From: Flavobacterium caseinilyticum
Lineage (GTDB): Bacteria; Bacteroidota; Bacteroidia; Flavobacteriales; Flavobacteriaceae
Direction of reading: 5' to 3'
Assembly (NCBI RefSeq): GCF_004349085.1
Contig: NZ_SMFM01000001.1
Coordinates: 620,001 to 684,000 of the forward strand
DNA: 64,000 bases
The notes under the pieces were generated by a model. That model made no database searches, was not told where the DNA came from, and worked only from the letters and a program-made list of their open reading frames with translations. How positions within the stretch are numbered: position 1 is the first letter of the stretch; each line of letters begins with the position of its first letter. Made by a program: the position numbers and the translations under genes. Below are positions 54,166 through 63,180 of this stretch, in pieces.

Positions 54166-54183
54166 TCACTATCAATTACAATT

Positions 54184-54702
54184 ATGCTAATTAAATCTGT
54201 CAATGGCAAATCGCCTTCGATTCCTGATGACTGTTATGTTGCCGAAAATGCAACTGTAATTGGTGATGTGATTTTTGGTAGCGATTGCAGTGTTTGGTTC
54301 AATGCCGTAATAAGAGGAGATGTGAATTTTATTAGAATTGGTAATAAGGTAAACATACAAGACGGAGCTGTAATACATTGTACATATCAGAAACATCCAA
54401 CTATTATAGGAAATAATGTATCAATAGGCCATAATGCCATTGTTCATGGCTGCACTATTCACGATAATGTGTTGATTGGGATGGGATCAATTGTAATGGA
54501 TAATTGTGTTATCGAAACTAATTCAATTATTGCTGCCGGGGCCGTTGTTACTCAAAACACAGTGGTGCCTTCCGGAAGTATTTTTGCAGGAGTTCCTGCA
54601 AAAAAAGTGAAAGATATTGATCAATCAGCTTTTGCCGGTGAAATTGAACGCATTTCGAATAATTATGTGATGTATTCGGGTTGGCTTAAAGATGGTGAAT
54701 AA
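54184..54702 (+). CDS. Gamma-class carbonic anhydrase
   Basis: The 172-residue protein is a left-handed beta-helix built of hexapeptide repeats. Zn/Fe ligand candidates His65 (VIHCT), His83 and His88 (IGHNAIVHGC) are all present, as is the WFNAVIRGDVNFIRIG stretch of the YrdA/CaiE branch. It should catalyse CO2 hydration or a related acyl-type reaction. Upstream is the PorP/SprF-type gene at 18 nt; the start is preceded by TATCAATTACAATT, also seen upstream of gcvH. The family is sure, the activity in vivo less so. Confidence 0.9.
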   Translation: MLIKSVNGKSPSIPDDCYVAENATVIGDVIFGSDCSVWFNAVIRGDVNFIRIGNKVNIQDGAVIHCTYQKHPTIIGNNVSIGHNAIVHGCTIHDNVLIGMGSIVMDNCVIETNSIIAAGAVVTQNTVVPSGSIFAGVPAKKVKDIDQSAFAGEIERISNNYVMYSGWLKDGE

Positions 54703-54713
54703 ATGAAATTCTT

Positions 54714-55493
54714 TTAGAAATTTTTCTGCTCAACAGTATATTGATTCCCTAAAATTTTAGCTAATACTTTTGGATCATTATTGGTGTAGAAGAGCTGCTC
54801 ACTTTTTTTAGCAGACGAAAAACCTACTTTTTCCCGTAATATATTTTGAGTTTGCTTTGCTACCGCTTGACCAGAATCAATAATTTGAATGTGTTCTGGC
54901 AGGATTTTCTTTATCTGTGGGATTAGATAGGGATAATGACTACACCCTAAAACTAAATAATCGATATTGGCGGCTATCATTGGATTTAAATAGGAGTGAA
55001 GTAATTGTGTCATTTTTTCGGAATCGATTTCCCCATTTTCAATAAGCTGGACTAATCCATGTCCTACCTGTTCGATTATTTTCGTTTCCTGGAACTTCTT
55101 TGTGGTTTTACTGAAAAGCTCGCTATTTAACGTGCCTTGTGTTGCCAAAATCCCTATAATTTGTGTTTTCGAATGCGATGCTGCCGGTTTTATCGCTGGT
55201 TCTATCCCCACAAACGGAATGTCATATTTCGCCCGTAGTTCATCGATTGCATTTGTAGTTGCCGTATTGCAAGCCACCACAATTAATTTGCAATTCATTT
55301 GCAGTAATAATTCTGTGTTTTTAATGCTTAAGGCAACAATTTCTTCTTTCGATTTCTGACCGTAAGGCGCATTTTTGCTATCTGCGAGGTATATTGTTGT
55401 TTCATTAGGCAACAACTGATGAATTTCCTTCCAAATCGAAGTTCCGCCAATACCTGAATCAAAAATGCCAATGGGTTGATTATTGCTGTCCAT
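54714..55493 (-). CDS. murI: Glutamate racemase
   Basis: MurI makes D-glutamate for peptidoglycan. The 259 residues show the opening PIGIFDSGIGGTS and both catalytic cysteines, in VVACNTATTNA and VLGCSHYPYL. The frame is open to 55529, but a promoter (TTG, 20 nt, TAACTTTG) covers the region between, so the ATG at 55493 must be the start and the mRNA is nearly leaderless. It is the last gene on the minus strand after the bamA-skp cluster but has its own promoter, with the skp terminator in front. Confidence 0.95.
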   Translation of the reverse strand: MDSNNQPIGIFDSGIGGTSIWKEIHQLLPNETTIYLADSKNAPYGQKSKEEIVALSIKNTELLLQMNCKLIVVACNTATTNAIDELRAKYDIPFVGIEPAIKPAASHSKTQIIGILATQGTLNSELFSKTTKKFQETKIIEQVGHGLVQLIENGEIDSEKMTQLLHSYLNPMIAANIDYLVLGCSHYPYLIPQIKKILPEHIQIIDSGQAVAKQTQNILREKVGFSSAKKSEQLFYTNNDPKVLAKILGNQYTVEQKNF

Positions 55494-55498
55494 GAAAA

Positions 55499-55529
55499 CA
55501 AAGTTACGTGCTACAGTTTGAAATTCCAA
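55499..55529 (-). promoter_or_regulatory. Promoter of murI
   Basis: On the minus strand TTG (55529-55527), a 20-nt spacer and TAACTTTG (55506-55499) fit the consensus. The last base is 5 nt from the ATG. Confidence 0.75.
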
Positions 55530-55543
55530 TGATTTGCTAAAAC

Positions 55544-55578
55544 AAAAAAACTGCTCGATCCTTTTAAAGGCGAGCAGC
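55544..55578 (-). terminator. Terminator of the uppS-bamA-skp operon
   Basis: CTGCTCG (55551-55557) pairs with CGAGCAG (55571-55577), enclosing a second small palindrome CCTTTTAAAGG; on the minus strand a seven-T run follows. It is 23 nt past the last OmpH/Skp gene. Confidence 0.88.
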
Positions 55579-55600
55579 TTTTTGTATTATCAATGGTTTT

Positions 55601-56101
55601 TTAGAAACCTAAATCTTTTTTTACATCCATAGTCAAATTAGGACCATCAGCAAGTAAAAGAGATGAACCATCAAGAACGTACTGGAATCCTTTAGCTTTA
55701 CCCACTTTTTGGATAGAAGCTCTAACTTTTTCCATTAATGGTTTCATGATATCAGATTCTTTTTGTTGCAATTCTTTTTGCGCTTTATCTCTGTAATCAA
55801 CGATTCTTTTTTCCATATCTTGAACTTCCTTAGAACGTCCTTCGTTTACAGCTTCAGTAACAGTAACAGCTTCAGCTTTGTATTTTGTTATTTTTGCTTG
55901 ATATTCTTCAACCATTTTTTTATACTCAGCATCATACGTAGTACTCAATTTATCCAATTGTTTTTGACCATCTAACACCGCTGGCATCTTTGTCATAATT
56001 TCACTTACATCAACATGAGCTGTCTTTGCTTGTGCACTAATTGTTTGATTTGCTCCTAAGATAAAAATTGCAGCAATTAATAGAGTTTTGAATTGTTTCA
56101 T
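55601..56101 (-). CDS. OmpH/Skp-family periplasmic chaperone
   Basis: This 166-residue OmpH/Skp-family protein holds unfolded outer-membrane proteins in the periplasm on their way to the Bam complex. A signal peptide (cleavage near ISAQ) is followed by the short beta region AKTAHVDVSEIMTKMPA, a long charged coiled-coil (about 50-125) that forms the tentacle arms, and the closing beta strand region YVLDGSSLLLADGPNLT. The length is normal. It is 21 nt after a longer paralogue, and both lie downstream of bamA, the classic order. Confidence 0.92.
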   Translation of the reverse strand: MKQFKTLLIAAIFILGANQTISAQAKTAHVDVSEIMTKMPAVLDGQKQLDKLSTTYDAEYKKMVEEYQAKITKYKAEAVTVTEAVNEGRSKEVQDMEKRIVDYRDKAQKELQQKESDIMKPLMEKVRASIQKVGKAKGFQYVLDGSSLLLADGPNLTMDVKKDLGF

Positions 56102-56122
56102 CGTTTTTAAAATATTTAGTAA

Positions 56123-57142
56123 TTAATTATTGTTTGTATTTTCTTTTAATTTTTCTTCCCTTGCTTTTTTAGCAGCTTCGCGATCTTCAAGTATTTTTTT
56201 TCTTTTTTCGTCTAAAGCTCTTTGTCGGTCTTCCAGAACTTTCTTACGCTCTTCTAAAATTCTTGCTCTTGCGTCTGCTTGTTTTTGTTTAGCTTCTTCC
56301 AGTGCTAGTTTTGCAATGTCTTTCTTTGGGTCATTACTAACCGCAGTGTCAGTGCCGTCTATTTTAACATTTGCAGAAACCGTGCCATTTTTTTTAGCTT
56401 CTCTGTCGGCTAATATTTGTTTTCTTTTTTCTTCAAATTCTAATCTCTTTTGCTCCTGAATCAATTTCCTGTCAGCGAGGGTTTTTTCTTGTACTGCTTT
56501 TTTATCTTCCAAGAGTTTTTTTCTTTCCGCTAAGGCTGGATTAACATCGATCGCATCTTCCTTACTTTCCCGAGCTTCCTCTTCTTTGAGTTGTTTTTTA
56601 GTTAACTGCTCTCTTTTTTCTGTTCTATTCAAGATCCGAAGAACCTGCTCGCTAACGTCAAACCTTTTTGCTGCGAATAACATCGTCAGGTCAGAAGTTT
56701 TGTCAAAAATAAAATCATATTTTAACCGTTCTGCAATATCTTGAACTGCCGTGAAAACTTGATCCTGTATTGGTTTTATCAAAATGGCTTTTTGAATAAT
56801 CAAATCTCCGTTGGCACCAAATCTTTTTTGCTGATATTCTAAATTTTCGTTTTCAAGAAAACTAATCTCTGTTTCCCGCTCATCAATTAACTCTTTTGTC
56901 AATAACGCTCTTTCTGCTTTTAATGCCTCTTTTAAAGTGTTAATTGCAATTTTCTTAGTATCAATCTCCAACTTCCATTTTTGGGTTTTTTGCTCTAACT
57001 GTGCCCTTGCTTCATTATAATCGGGTACATTTTGCAAAATGTATTCCATATCAATGTAGCCTAATTTAGTTCCTCTGGTCTGCGCAATAATTGTTTGCGT
57101 TGCAACGACCGCTAAAAATAGATATAAAAATTGTTTTCTCAT
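56123..57142 (-). CDS. OmpH/Skp-family protein with long charged tail
   Basis: The 339-residue protein begins as a normal OmpH/Skp protein: signal peptide (cleavage near IIAQ), LGYIDMEYILQNVPDYNEA and the coiled coil, with the closing strand KYDFIFDKTSDLTMLFA near 150. It then has an extra 170 residues or so of Glu/Lys/Arg-rich sequence full of short repeats such as ILADREAKK, VLEDRQRALDEKRKK and KKILEDREAAKKA. The tail is predicted coiled coil and about doubles the usual length. It may lengthen the arms, bind peptidoglycan or bind a partner. It is 40 nt from bamA. Confidence 0.9.
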   Translation of the reverse strand: MRKQFLYLFLAVVATQTIIAQTRGTKLGYIDMEYILQNVPDYNEARAQLEQKTQKWKLEIDTKKIAINTLKEALKAERALLTKELIDERETEISFLENENLEYQQKRFGANGDLIIQKAILIKPIQDQVFTAVQDIAERLKYDFIFDKTSDLTMLFAAKRFDVSEQVLRILNRTEKREQLTKKQLKEEEARESKEDAIDVNPALAERKKLLEDKKAVQEKTLADRKLIQEQKRLEFEEKRKQILADREAKKNGTVSANVKIDGTDTAVSNDPKKDIAKLALEEAKQKQADARARILEERKKVLEDRQRALDEKRKKILEDREAAKKAREEKLKENTNNN

Positions 57143-57182
57143 AGCTGTATTGTATTAGAAAATTTAAAATCAATTTTTTTTT

Positions 57183-59858
57183 TTAGAACTGTTGTCCAAT
57201 TATAAAATGGGTTTCCCATCCATTCGCTTTCGCTTGTCCAGGTAATGCGTCAAAACCGTGACCGAAATCAATTCCTAACAGTCCAAATGCTGGCATAAAT
57301 ACACGTAATCCGACTCCTGCTGAACGACTTAGCGCAAAAGGGTTGTAACTCTTAAAATCACCAAAGGAAGATCCTGCTTCCATGAAGGCTAACGCATAGA
57401 TTGATGCCGATTGTTTTAGCGTTATCGGATAGCGCAACTCCATTGAGAATTTATTGAAAACCGTTGCCCCAATTTGTTCTCCAGTATTGTTTACCGGAGT
57501 CAAAGAATTGTTTGGATATCCTCTTAATTGAATTGTTTCTCTACCATCCATCGAAAAATTTGCCAATCCATCACCTCCTAAATAGAATCGTTCAAAAGGA
57601 ACGACACCTCTTTCTTGATTGTATGCACCAAGAAATCCAAATTCAGTTAAAGTTCTGAGTACTAATTTACCATAAATTTTTGTGTACCAGTCTGCTTTGA
57701 ACTTTATTTTATAATATTCTAACCAATTAAATTTCTTTTGATCCACTTTTGAAGGGTCAGCAGCAGCAGCAGCAATATTATCCAATGTCACTTTATTTGG
57801 AGTTGGATTAATCTGACTTGGAATAGCCTCAACATAATCGCCTTCGTTTACTATTTTTCCATCTGTGCCAGTGTAAGCGTCGCCAGTATATTTGAATTTA
57901 TACTCTTCCTGATCCCCTAATGTTGAATAATCAATTCCATTAAACAATGAATAAGGAGGTGTCACTTTTGCCGAAAGACTGAATTCAGAGCCATAAGTTG
58001 GAAAAATCGGGTTGTTTCCTTTGCTGCTTCTTGTGAGTCCAATTGTGTAGGCAAAATTTCTGGAAGTACCGTCTCCAAAAGTAAATAACCCAGTATTGTA
58101 ATTATTTAAAGCATAATGTTGATAACTTAAAGATTGAGATAACACAAAAAAGTCATCTGGTACTGTAAGTCTTTTAGCCAAACCAACAGACAAAGTTAAA
58201 ATATTGAAACTTTTTGTTTTGTCCGCTCTCTGTGTTATAAAATTATTTAAAAATTGCTTGCTATACGATATTGAAGAACTGAATTGTACTGGTTTTTTAC
58301 CACCAAACCATGGTTCTGAAAAGGAAACACTGTAGGTTTGAAAGAATGTACTGGCCTGCAAACGTAAAGACACTTTTTGTCCGTCTCCCATCGGAAGAGG
58401 TCGGTATGCGTCTTTGTTGAACATGTTTCTTGCGGAAAAGTTATTGAAAGACAATCCTAGTGTTCCAATGAAACCACCGCCTCCATAACCTCCTTGCAGT
58501 TCAATTTGGCTAGAACCTTTTTCTACTAGATTGTATTCAATGTCTACCGTTCCTGATCCTGAATCTACATTCTTGAATTTTGGATCGATAGCTTCCGGAT
58601 CAAAAAATCCTAATTGTCCAATTTCACGAATGGTTCTAACTAATTCTTCTTTACTATATTTTTCTCCCGGTTTTGTTCTTAATTCCCGGTAAATTACACG
58701 GTCATTTGTTTTATCATTTCCAACTACAGTAATTTTGTTAAAATAAGCAATGGGTCCTTCAGTGATTCGTATTTCAAAATCAATGGTATCATTTGCGGTT
58801 CGTACCTCAACTGCATTTATATTAGAAAATAAATAACCGTTATTTTTATATAAATTATCGATATCTTCTCCGTCAGGTTTTGAAGCATCAGCAATTCTTT
58901 TTTGTAAAAGCACACCATTGTATGTGTCTCCTTTTTTAACACCTAATGCTCGGCTCAATCCTTGATCAGTGTAAACAGTATTCCCTAAAAACTTGATGTC
59001 TCCAAAATAATATTTATTTCCTTCTTCAACATTAATTTTGATGTTTAACGCATTTTTATTTTTGTCAAAATAAACAGAATCCGAAAGTATTCTTGCATCT
59101 CTGTATCCCTTTTCTTTATAGGCTGCAACTACTTTTTCTAAATCAGTTTTGTATTTTTCTTTTATAAATTTAGATGCTTTTAAAACACGAAGAATATTTT
59201 TTTGTTTCGTATCCTTCATCGCTTTTTTCAACACATTGTCGGAAATTTTGTCGTTTCCTACAAAATCAATATTTTGGATTTTTACTTTATCACCAGTATC
59301 TACAGTAACAACCATGTTTACCTGATTGACCAGTGCGGTATCTTTAACAGTATTGATGTTTACTTTTGTATTGAAATAACCATCTTTTTTGTATTTGTTT
59401 TCAATATAATTTTTTGTTGTGGTAATCAGATTTTCATTGACTACTTTCCCTTTATTCAGGCTATTGTCTTTAATTAAGGTCTCGGTTTTACTTTTCTTAA
59501 CACCAACAAATTTAACTTCATTCAATTTCGGTAATTCTACAATATTTAAATCAAGATAAATACTATCATTTTCAATTCTATTTATGTAAAAAGATATCTC
59601 ATCAAACAAACCTAATTTTCCCAATTTTTTAATAGCAGTGCTTATTTCCTCACCTGGAACGGTTATTTCTTGCCCTTTTTGCAATCCTGAAAAAGTAACT
59701 ACAGTTTGGGTATTAAAACTGATTTCTCCAACCACTGCCACATCAGCTAAAATGTATTTTTTTCCTTGATCAAAAGGAACTCTTTCTTGAGCTTTAATTT
59801 GTGTAAAACTTCCAAAAATCAAAACGGTAATGACTAATTTTATGCTTTTATTTAACAC
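57183..59858 (-). CDS. bamA: Outer-membrane assembly protein BamA
   Basis: BamA inserts beta-barrel proteins into the outer membrane. The 891-residue form starts GTG at 59858, which gives a good signal peptide (LNKSIKLVITVLIF, cleavage near IKAQ) directly after the uppS stop; GTG 59882 and an ATG at 59996 inside uppS are less likely. POTRA repeats occupy about 30-440 (for example ISFYINRIENDSIYLDLNIVE, GYLFSNINAVEVRTANDTIDFEI split by a residue or two), and the C-terminal barrel has family marks such as PFERFYLGGDGLANF and ends IIGQQF. It sits in uppS-bamA-skp-skp order. Confidence 0.95.
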   Translation of the reverse strand: MLNKSIKLVITVLIFGSFTQIKAQERVPFDQGKKYILADVAVVGEISFNTQTVVTFSGLQKGQEITVPGEEISTAIKKLGKLGLFDEISFYINRIENDSIYLDLNIVELPKLNEVKFVGVKKSKTETLIKDNSLNKGKVVNENLITTTKNYIENKYKKDGYFNTKVNINTVKDTALVNQVNMVVTVDTGDKVKIQNIDFVGNDKISDNVLKKAMKDTKQKNILRVLKASKFIKEKYKTDLEKVVAAYKEKGYRDARILSDSVYFDKNKNALNIKINVEEGNKYYFGDIKFLGNTVYTDQGLSRALGVKKGDTYNGVLLQKRIADASKPDGEDIDNLYKNNGYLFSNINAVEVRTANDTIDFEIRITEGPIAYFNKITVVGNDKTNDRVIYRELRTKPGEKYSKEELVRTIREIGQLGFFDPEAIDPKFKNVDSGSGTVDIEYNLVEKGSSQIELQGGYGGGGFIGTLGLSFNNFSARNMFNKDAYRPLPMGDGQKVSLRLQASTFFQTYSVSFSEPWFGGKKPVQFSSSISYSKQFLNNFITQRADKTKSFNILTLSVGLAKRLTVPDDFFVLSQSLSYQHYALNNYNTGLFTFGDGTSRNFAYTIGLTRSSKGNNPIFPTYGSEFSLSAKVTPPYSLFNGIDYSTLGDQEEYKFKYTGDAYTGTDGKIVNEGDYVEAIPSQINPTPNKVTLDNIAAAAADPSKVDQKKFNWLEYYKIKFKADWYTKIYGKLVLRTLTEFGFLGAYNQERGVVPFERFYLGGDGLANFSMDGRETIQLRGYPNNSLTPVNNTGEQIGATVFNKFSMELRYPITLKQSASIYALAFMEAGSSFGDFKSYNPFALSRSAGVGLRVFMPAFGLLGIDFGHGFDALPGQAKANGWETHFIIGQQF

Positions 59859-59865
59859 TAAAAAA

Positions 59866-60606
59866 TTATTTAATTTGTTCACTTGTTTTTCCAAATCTGC
59901 GTTCTCTTTTTTGATAACTAATGATAGCCTCATATAAATCTTGTTCTTTAAAGTCCGGCCACAATATGTCCGTAAAATACAATTCTGCATAGGCAATTTG
60001 CCACAACAAAAAGTTACTTATCCTGTGTTCTCCACTTGTTCGTATTAGTAAATCTACGTCCGGTAAATTTTGCGTGTAAAGATGCTCATTAATAATGGAA
60101 TCGTCAATAGCGTCTATTGAAATTATATTATTTTTAACTTTACTGCAGATGTTTCTTACTGCACTAACTAATTCCTCTCTAGAACCGTAGCTCAAGGCAA
60201 GGGTCAAAGTCATCTTGGTGTTGTCTTTGGTCTTTTCAATTACATCAAGAAGTTCTTTCTGTGCTGATTTTGGTAATTTTTCTAAATTACCGATGGCGCC
60301 TAGTTTGATGTTATTTTTTTGCAGTGTTGTAAGCTCTTTTTTTAAAGAATTAATAAGCACTTTCATTAAGGTTTCAACCTCCAGTTTTGGCCTGTTCCAA
60401 TTTTCCGTGGAAAAAGCATATAAAGTAAGGAATTCTATGCCCAGTTTCGCACTCGCTTCTATGATCACTTTTACGGACTTTGTCCCGCTTTCATGACCTA
60501 AAGCCCGCAAGAGACCTTTCTGTTTTGCCCACCGCCCATTCCCGTCCATTATTATGGCTAGGTGTTTGGGTAAGTTTGTTTTGTCAATATTTTGTTGTAA
60601 ATCCAT
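59866..60606 (-). CDS. uppS: Undecaprenyl diphosphate synthase
   Basis: UppS makes undecaprenyl diphosphate, the lipid carrier for peptidoglycan and other cell-wall polymers. In the 246 residues the cis-prenyltransferase motif LAIIMDGNGRWAKQKG (about 16-31) carries the catalytic Asp, with TLYAFSTENWNRP, ALSYGSREE and the C-terminal DLLIRTSGEHRISNFLLWQ. It follows the DUF6089 gene by 3 nt, and bamA starts next to its stop. This joins lipid-carrier supply to outer-membrane assembly in one transcript. Confidence 0.96.
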   Translation of the reverse strand: MDLQQNIDKTNLPKHLAIIMDGNGRWAKQKGLLRALGHESGTKSVKVIIEASAKLGIEFLTLYAFSTENWNRPKLEVETLMKVLINSLKKELTTLQKNNIKLGAIGNLEKLPKSAQKELLDVIEKTKDNTKMTLTLALSYGSREELVSAVRNICSKVKNNIISIDAIDDSIINEHLYTQNLPDVDLLIRTSGEHRISNFLLWQIAYAELYFTDILWPDFKEQDLYEAIISYQKRERRFGKTSEQIK

Positions 60607-60609
60607 TTT

Positions 60610-61269
60610 TTATTCTGCGCAATAACAGGGTTTGTTCCCAAAGGTATATGTTACAGTTACGCCTGAAAAAACATACCAATCATTATTATTTGTATCTCCG
60701 CTTCCATCCATATTATCGGTCAACGTATATCGTGCTCCGGTTTCCACTGCAAGCAATAGATGAGGGGTAATATTAGACTTTATTCCTAAAATCATTGGAA
60801 TTGCTATTGATTTTCTTCTTTCTGTTCTACTTTCGTATGACTCCCCAGTTAAAGGGTTATTAAATTTATAGTTACTCAGAAAATAATTTGCACCAGAGAA
60901 AATATAAGGGGTGACTTTAGTATTTGTCTTATGAAGATCGAAATCAAAAAAGTTGAATTCCAAACCGAAAGAGGCTTCTCTCAAACGGTTTTCAATTTGA
61001 TTGCCTCTTTGGTTTCTGCCACCTTCTTTAGAATCAAAATCATTTGAAGTAATTTTGGATTGTGTGTAAGAAAATCTATAGGCATGTCTGGAGCTTTTAT
61101 TCCATTTATATAATATACCGAAAGCAGGTTCATTAGGGGATATATAAGTAGTGGGTCCAACATCTCCTATAAAGTTACTGCCACCTAAGAAGACACCAAT
61201 CTCATGTATTTGAGCTTGGATATTCATGAGAGGTAGAAAGAAAAAAAATAAATAAAAAATCTTGTTCAT
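60610..61269 (-). CDS. DUF6089 outer-membrane-type protein
   Basis: This 219-residue protein has a signal peptide (cleavage near IQAQ) and a small beta-barrel pattern: IHEIGVFLGGSNFIGDVG at the N-terminus, then alternating aromatic strands and the ending FSGVTVTYTFGNKPCYCAE. The DUF6089 family regularly precedes uppS and bamA in Flavobacteriia, so a role in envelope assembly or as a small outer-membrane protein is likely, but none has been assigned that I know. The two C-terminal cysteines (CYC) are a small oddity. It heads the operon with uppS, bamA and the OmpH genes. Confidence 0.85.
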   Translation of the reverse strand: MNKIFYLFFFFLPLMNIQAQIHEIGVFLGGSNFIGDVGPTTYISPNEPAFGILYKWNKSSRHAYRFSYTQSKITSNDFDSKEGGRNQRGNQIENRLREASFGLEFNFFDFDLHKTNTKVTPYIFSGANYFLSNYKFNNPLTGESYESRTERRKSIAIPMILGIKSNITPHLLLAVETGARYTLTDNMDGSGDTNNNDWYVFSGVTVTYTFGNKPCYCAE

Positions 61270-61287
61270 TTAATCAAAAATTGCGTG

Positions 61288-61316
61288 CAAATATAATAAT
61301 TATCACTTCATTTCAA
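61288..61316 (-). promoter_or_regulatory. Promoter of the DUF6089-uppS-bamA-skp operon
   Basis: On the minus strand TTG (61316-61314), an 18-nt spacer and TATATTTG (61295-61288) match the consensus very well, 18 nt ahead of the DUF6089 start. Confidence 0.8.
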
Positions 61317-61437
61317 TACTCAATCAGCTAAATGTGTTCTTTTTTAATAAATGTCCACTAGGCCTACTTTAAATGAGTGTTGTTTACTTTAAACGGGGAA
61401 AAATGATAAAATCGTATAGCTTTTTTATTTAAATGAT

Positions 61438-62322
61438 TTAATTCCTTTTGTCTTCTCCCCAAAGTAATTTGTTACGAAGCGTTTTCAAAAAGGTTTCTTC
61501 TGGAATTTCAACCATATAAATTTGAAATGGAGTTTTCTTTAAAATAAGAATTGATTCGTTTTTAATTGAGGTAACTCTTGAATCTAACGAAACTAAGTAG
61601 TTTTCTTCTCTTCCGGAAACTTTCAGTCTAATTTCGGTTTCGTCAGGTACAACAAGCGGTCTGGCGGTAAGATTATGAGGAGCAATAGGAGTAATTACCA
61701 AGCTTTTAACATCAGGTGTCAAGATTGGACCGCCGCAACTCAAGGAATATCCGGTGGATCCCGTTGGCGTTGAAATAATTAAACCATCGGCCCAATACGA
61801 ATTCAAAAATTCATCATTCAGGTAGGTATCAATAGTAATCATTGATGTGGTGTCTTTTCGGCTAACCGTAATTTCATTCATCGCAAAATTGATTTCTTCT
61901 ATTGATTCGTTGGGCGGGGAACACGTTAAACTCAGTAAAGCCCTTTTAGAAATTGTATATTTTTTGTCGATCACAAATTGCATGAAAGTGGATATATTTT
62001 CTTTTTGTACAGAAGCTAAGAACCCTAATCTGCCAGCATTTATCCCTAAAATAGGAATGCCGGAATCTCTTACTAATGTTGCTGCTCTCAGGATTGTTCC
62101 ATCACCACCAATACTGATCAGCATATCAAAACTGGAGTCAAGTTCGGTGTGAGAGGTAAAGGTTTTATATTTTTTTTCTACAATCTTCCGTTCATTAAGC
62201 ATCAACAAAAAATGAGATTCAATAATCATTTCTACATTATTTCTGTTAAAAAAAACAAAGATGTCGTTGATGATTGGTTCTGTGCTGTTTTGATAATATT
62301 GGCCGTAAATAGCTACTTTCAT
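61438..62322 (-). CDS. nadK: NAD kinase
   Basis: NAD kinase phosphorylates NAD to NADP. The 294 residues show the conserved GGDGTILRAA (about 73-82), the NE/D region INFAMNEITVSRKD and DGLIISTPTGSTGYSLSCGGP. Length is normal. It follows the CBS-domain gene by 84 nt and lies about 170 nt from the DUF6089 gene, which has its own promoter, so it is probably cotranscribed with the CBS gene. Confidence 0.95.
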   Translation of the reverse strand: MKVAIYGQYYQNSTEPIINDIFVFFNRNNVEMIIESHFLLMLNERKIVEKKYKTFTSHTELDSSFDMLISIGGDGTILRAATLVRDSGIPILGINAGRLGFLASVQKENISTFMQFVIDKKYTISKRALLSLTCSPPNESIEEINFAMNEITVSRKDTTSMITIDTYLNDEFLNSYWADGLIISTPTGSTGYSLSCGGPILTPDVKSLVITPIAPHNLTARPLVVPDETEIRLKVSGREENYLVSLDSRVTSIKNESILILKKTPFQIYMVEIPEETFLKTLRNKLLWGEDKRN

Positions 62323-62406
62323 CTTTCTTTAATCGTTAATTTGGTTATTTGGTTAATTGAGAGAATGGTTACGAATAACCGAATCAACAAATTTCCAAAT
62401 AAGTGG

Positions 62407-63066
62407 TTAGATGTTAAGGTATTTTTCTAAATAATCAGAACGTTCCTTTAAGTTATTGATGTAATTGTCTTCTTGATGCTCAGAAATGATTTCGTAATTG
62501 TACCTTCTGAAAGTCTGGATAATTTCGTTCATTGCGCCCAAAGTTATTTTCATGGTCACTTCCACGCTTTCAACATCTGCTTCAGAAATGAACAATCCTA
62601 AAAGCTTGCCGTTATTGCTTTCGACAATTTGGGTAATCTGACTCATCGAGTAGTCTAAAATTGGTTTTCTAACCACAATGATTCCGCCCGGTTCTTTTAA
62701 AAAAGGTGTTTCATGAAAAAATTTCATGATATCTTCAATTTCATAATAGCCTACGTAGGTGTTGTTTTCATCCAAAACAGGAACTAAATTAGTGTGATTT
62801 TTTGCGAAGACTTCTAAAACATCCAGCCACATCGTATTTGTTCTGGTAAAAAATCCTTCCAGTGTAAAACGATAATCAGATGCTTTTTTATCACTTTCAA
62901 AAGTCTCAATATCCTCGGATGCAATACTGCCAATGTAAACGCCCTCTTCGACAATTGGAAAATGTGAAAAGTGTAATTCACTAAAAAATTCTTGAATAGC
63001 CGCAATAGAATCTTGGCTGTCAATCGCTTTAAAGTCATTAGTGATATATTCTGTTATTTCTGTCAT
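62407..63066 (-). CDS. Two-CBS-domain protein with ACT-like tail
   Basis: This 219-residue protein has a pair of CBS domains (about 1-130, SIAAIQEFFSELHFSHFPIVEEGVYIGSI split by linkers, and VLEVFAKNHTNLVPVLDENNTYVGYYEIEDI) followed by about 70 residues with an ACT-like beta-alpha-beta pattern (GGIIVVRKP and SVEVTMKITLGAMNEIIQTF). Such CBS proteins sense adenine nucleotides. It is beside the NAD kinase gene, as in other Flavobacterium genomes, so a link to nucleotide sensing is possible. It is divergent from pdxJ. Confidence 0.85.
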   Translation of the reverse strand: MTEITEYITNDFKAIDSQDSIAAIQEFFSELHFSHFPIVEEGVYIGSIASEDIETFESDKKASDYRFTLEGFFTRTNTMWLDVLEVFAKNHTNLVPVLDENNTYVGYYEIEDIMKFFHETPFLKEPGGIIVVRKPILDYSMSQITQIVESNNGKLLGLFISEADVESVEVTMKITLGAMNEIIQTFRRYNYEIISEHQEDNYINNLKERSDYLEKYLNI

Positions 63067-63098
63067 AAATCAATCGGCAATATTTCATGCAAAATAAT

Positions 63099-63106
63099 CA
63101 AAAATA
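63099..63106 (-). promoter_or_regulatory. Promoter -7 element of the CBS-nadK unit
   Basis: TATTTTTG (minus strand) fits TAnnTTTG and lies 32 nt before the start codon. No clear -33 TTG. Confidence 0.45.
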
Positions 63107-63132
63107 AGCAAAATCTCCTAAGTTTTACTTTG

Positions 63133-63140
63133 TATTTTTG
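63133..63140 (+). promoter_or_regulatory. Promoter -7 element of pdxJ
   Basis: TATTTTTG fits TAnnTTTG and lies 40 nt before the start codon. It is 27 bp from the divergent element of the CBS gene. Confidence 0.55.
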
Positions 63141-63180
63141 TTCCAAGTAAATACTAGTATCAAAATAAAAATACGTTTCA

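Noticed and set aside
59859-59996. Longer bamA start inside uppS
   Set aside because: The added residues are uppS sequence read in another frame and would push the signal peptide 46 residues inward.
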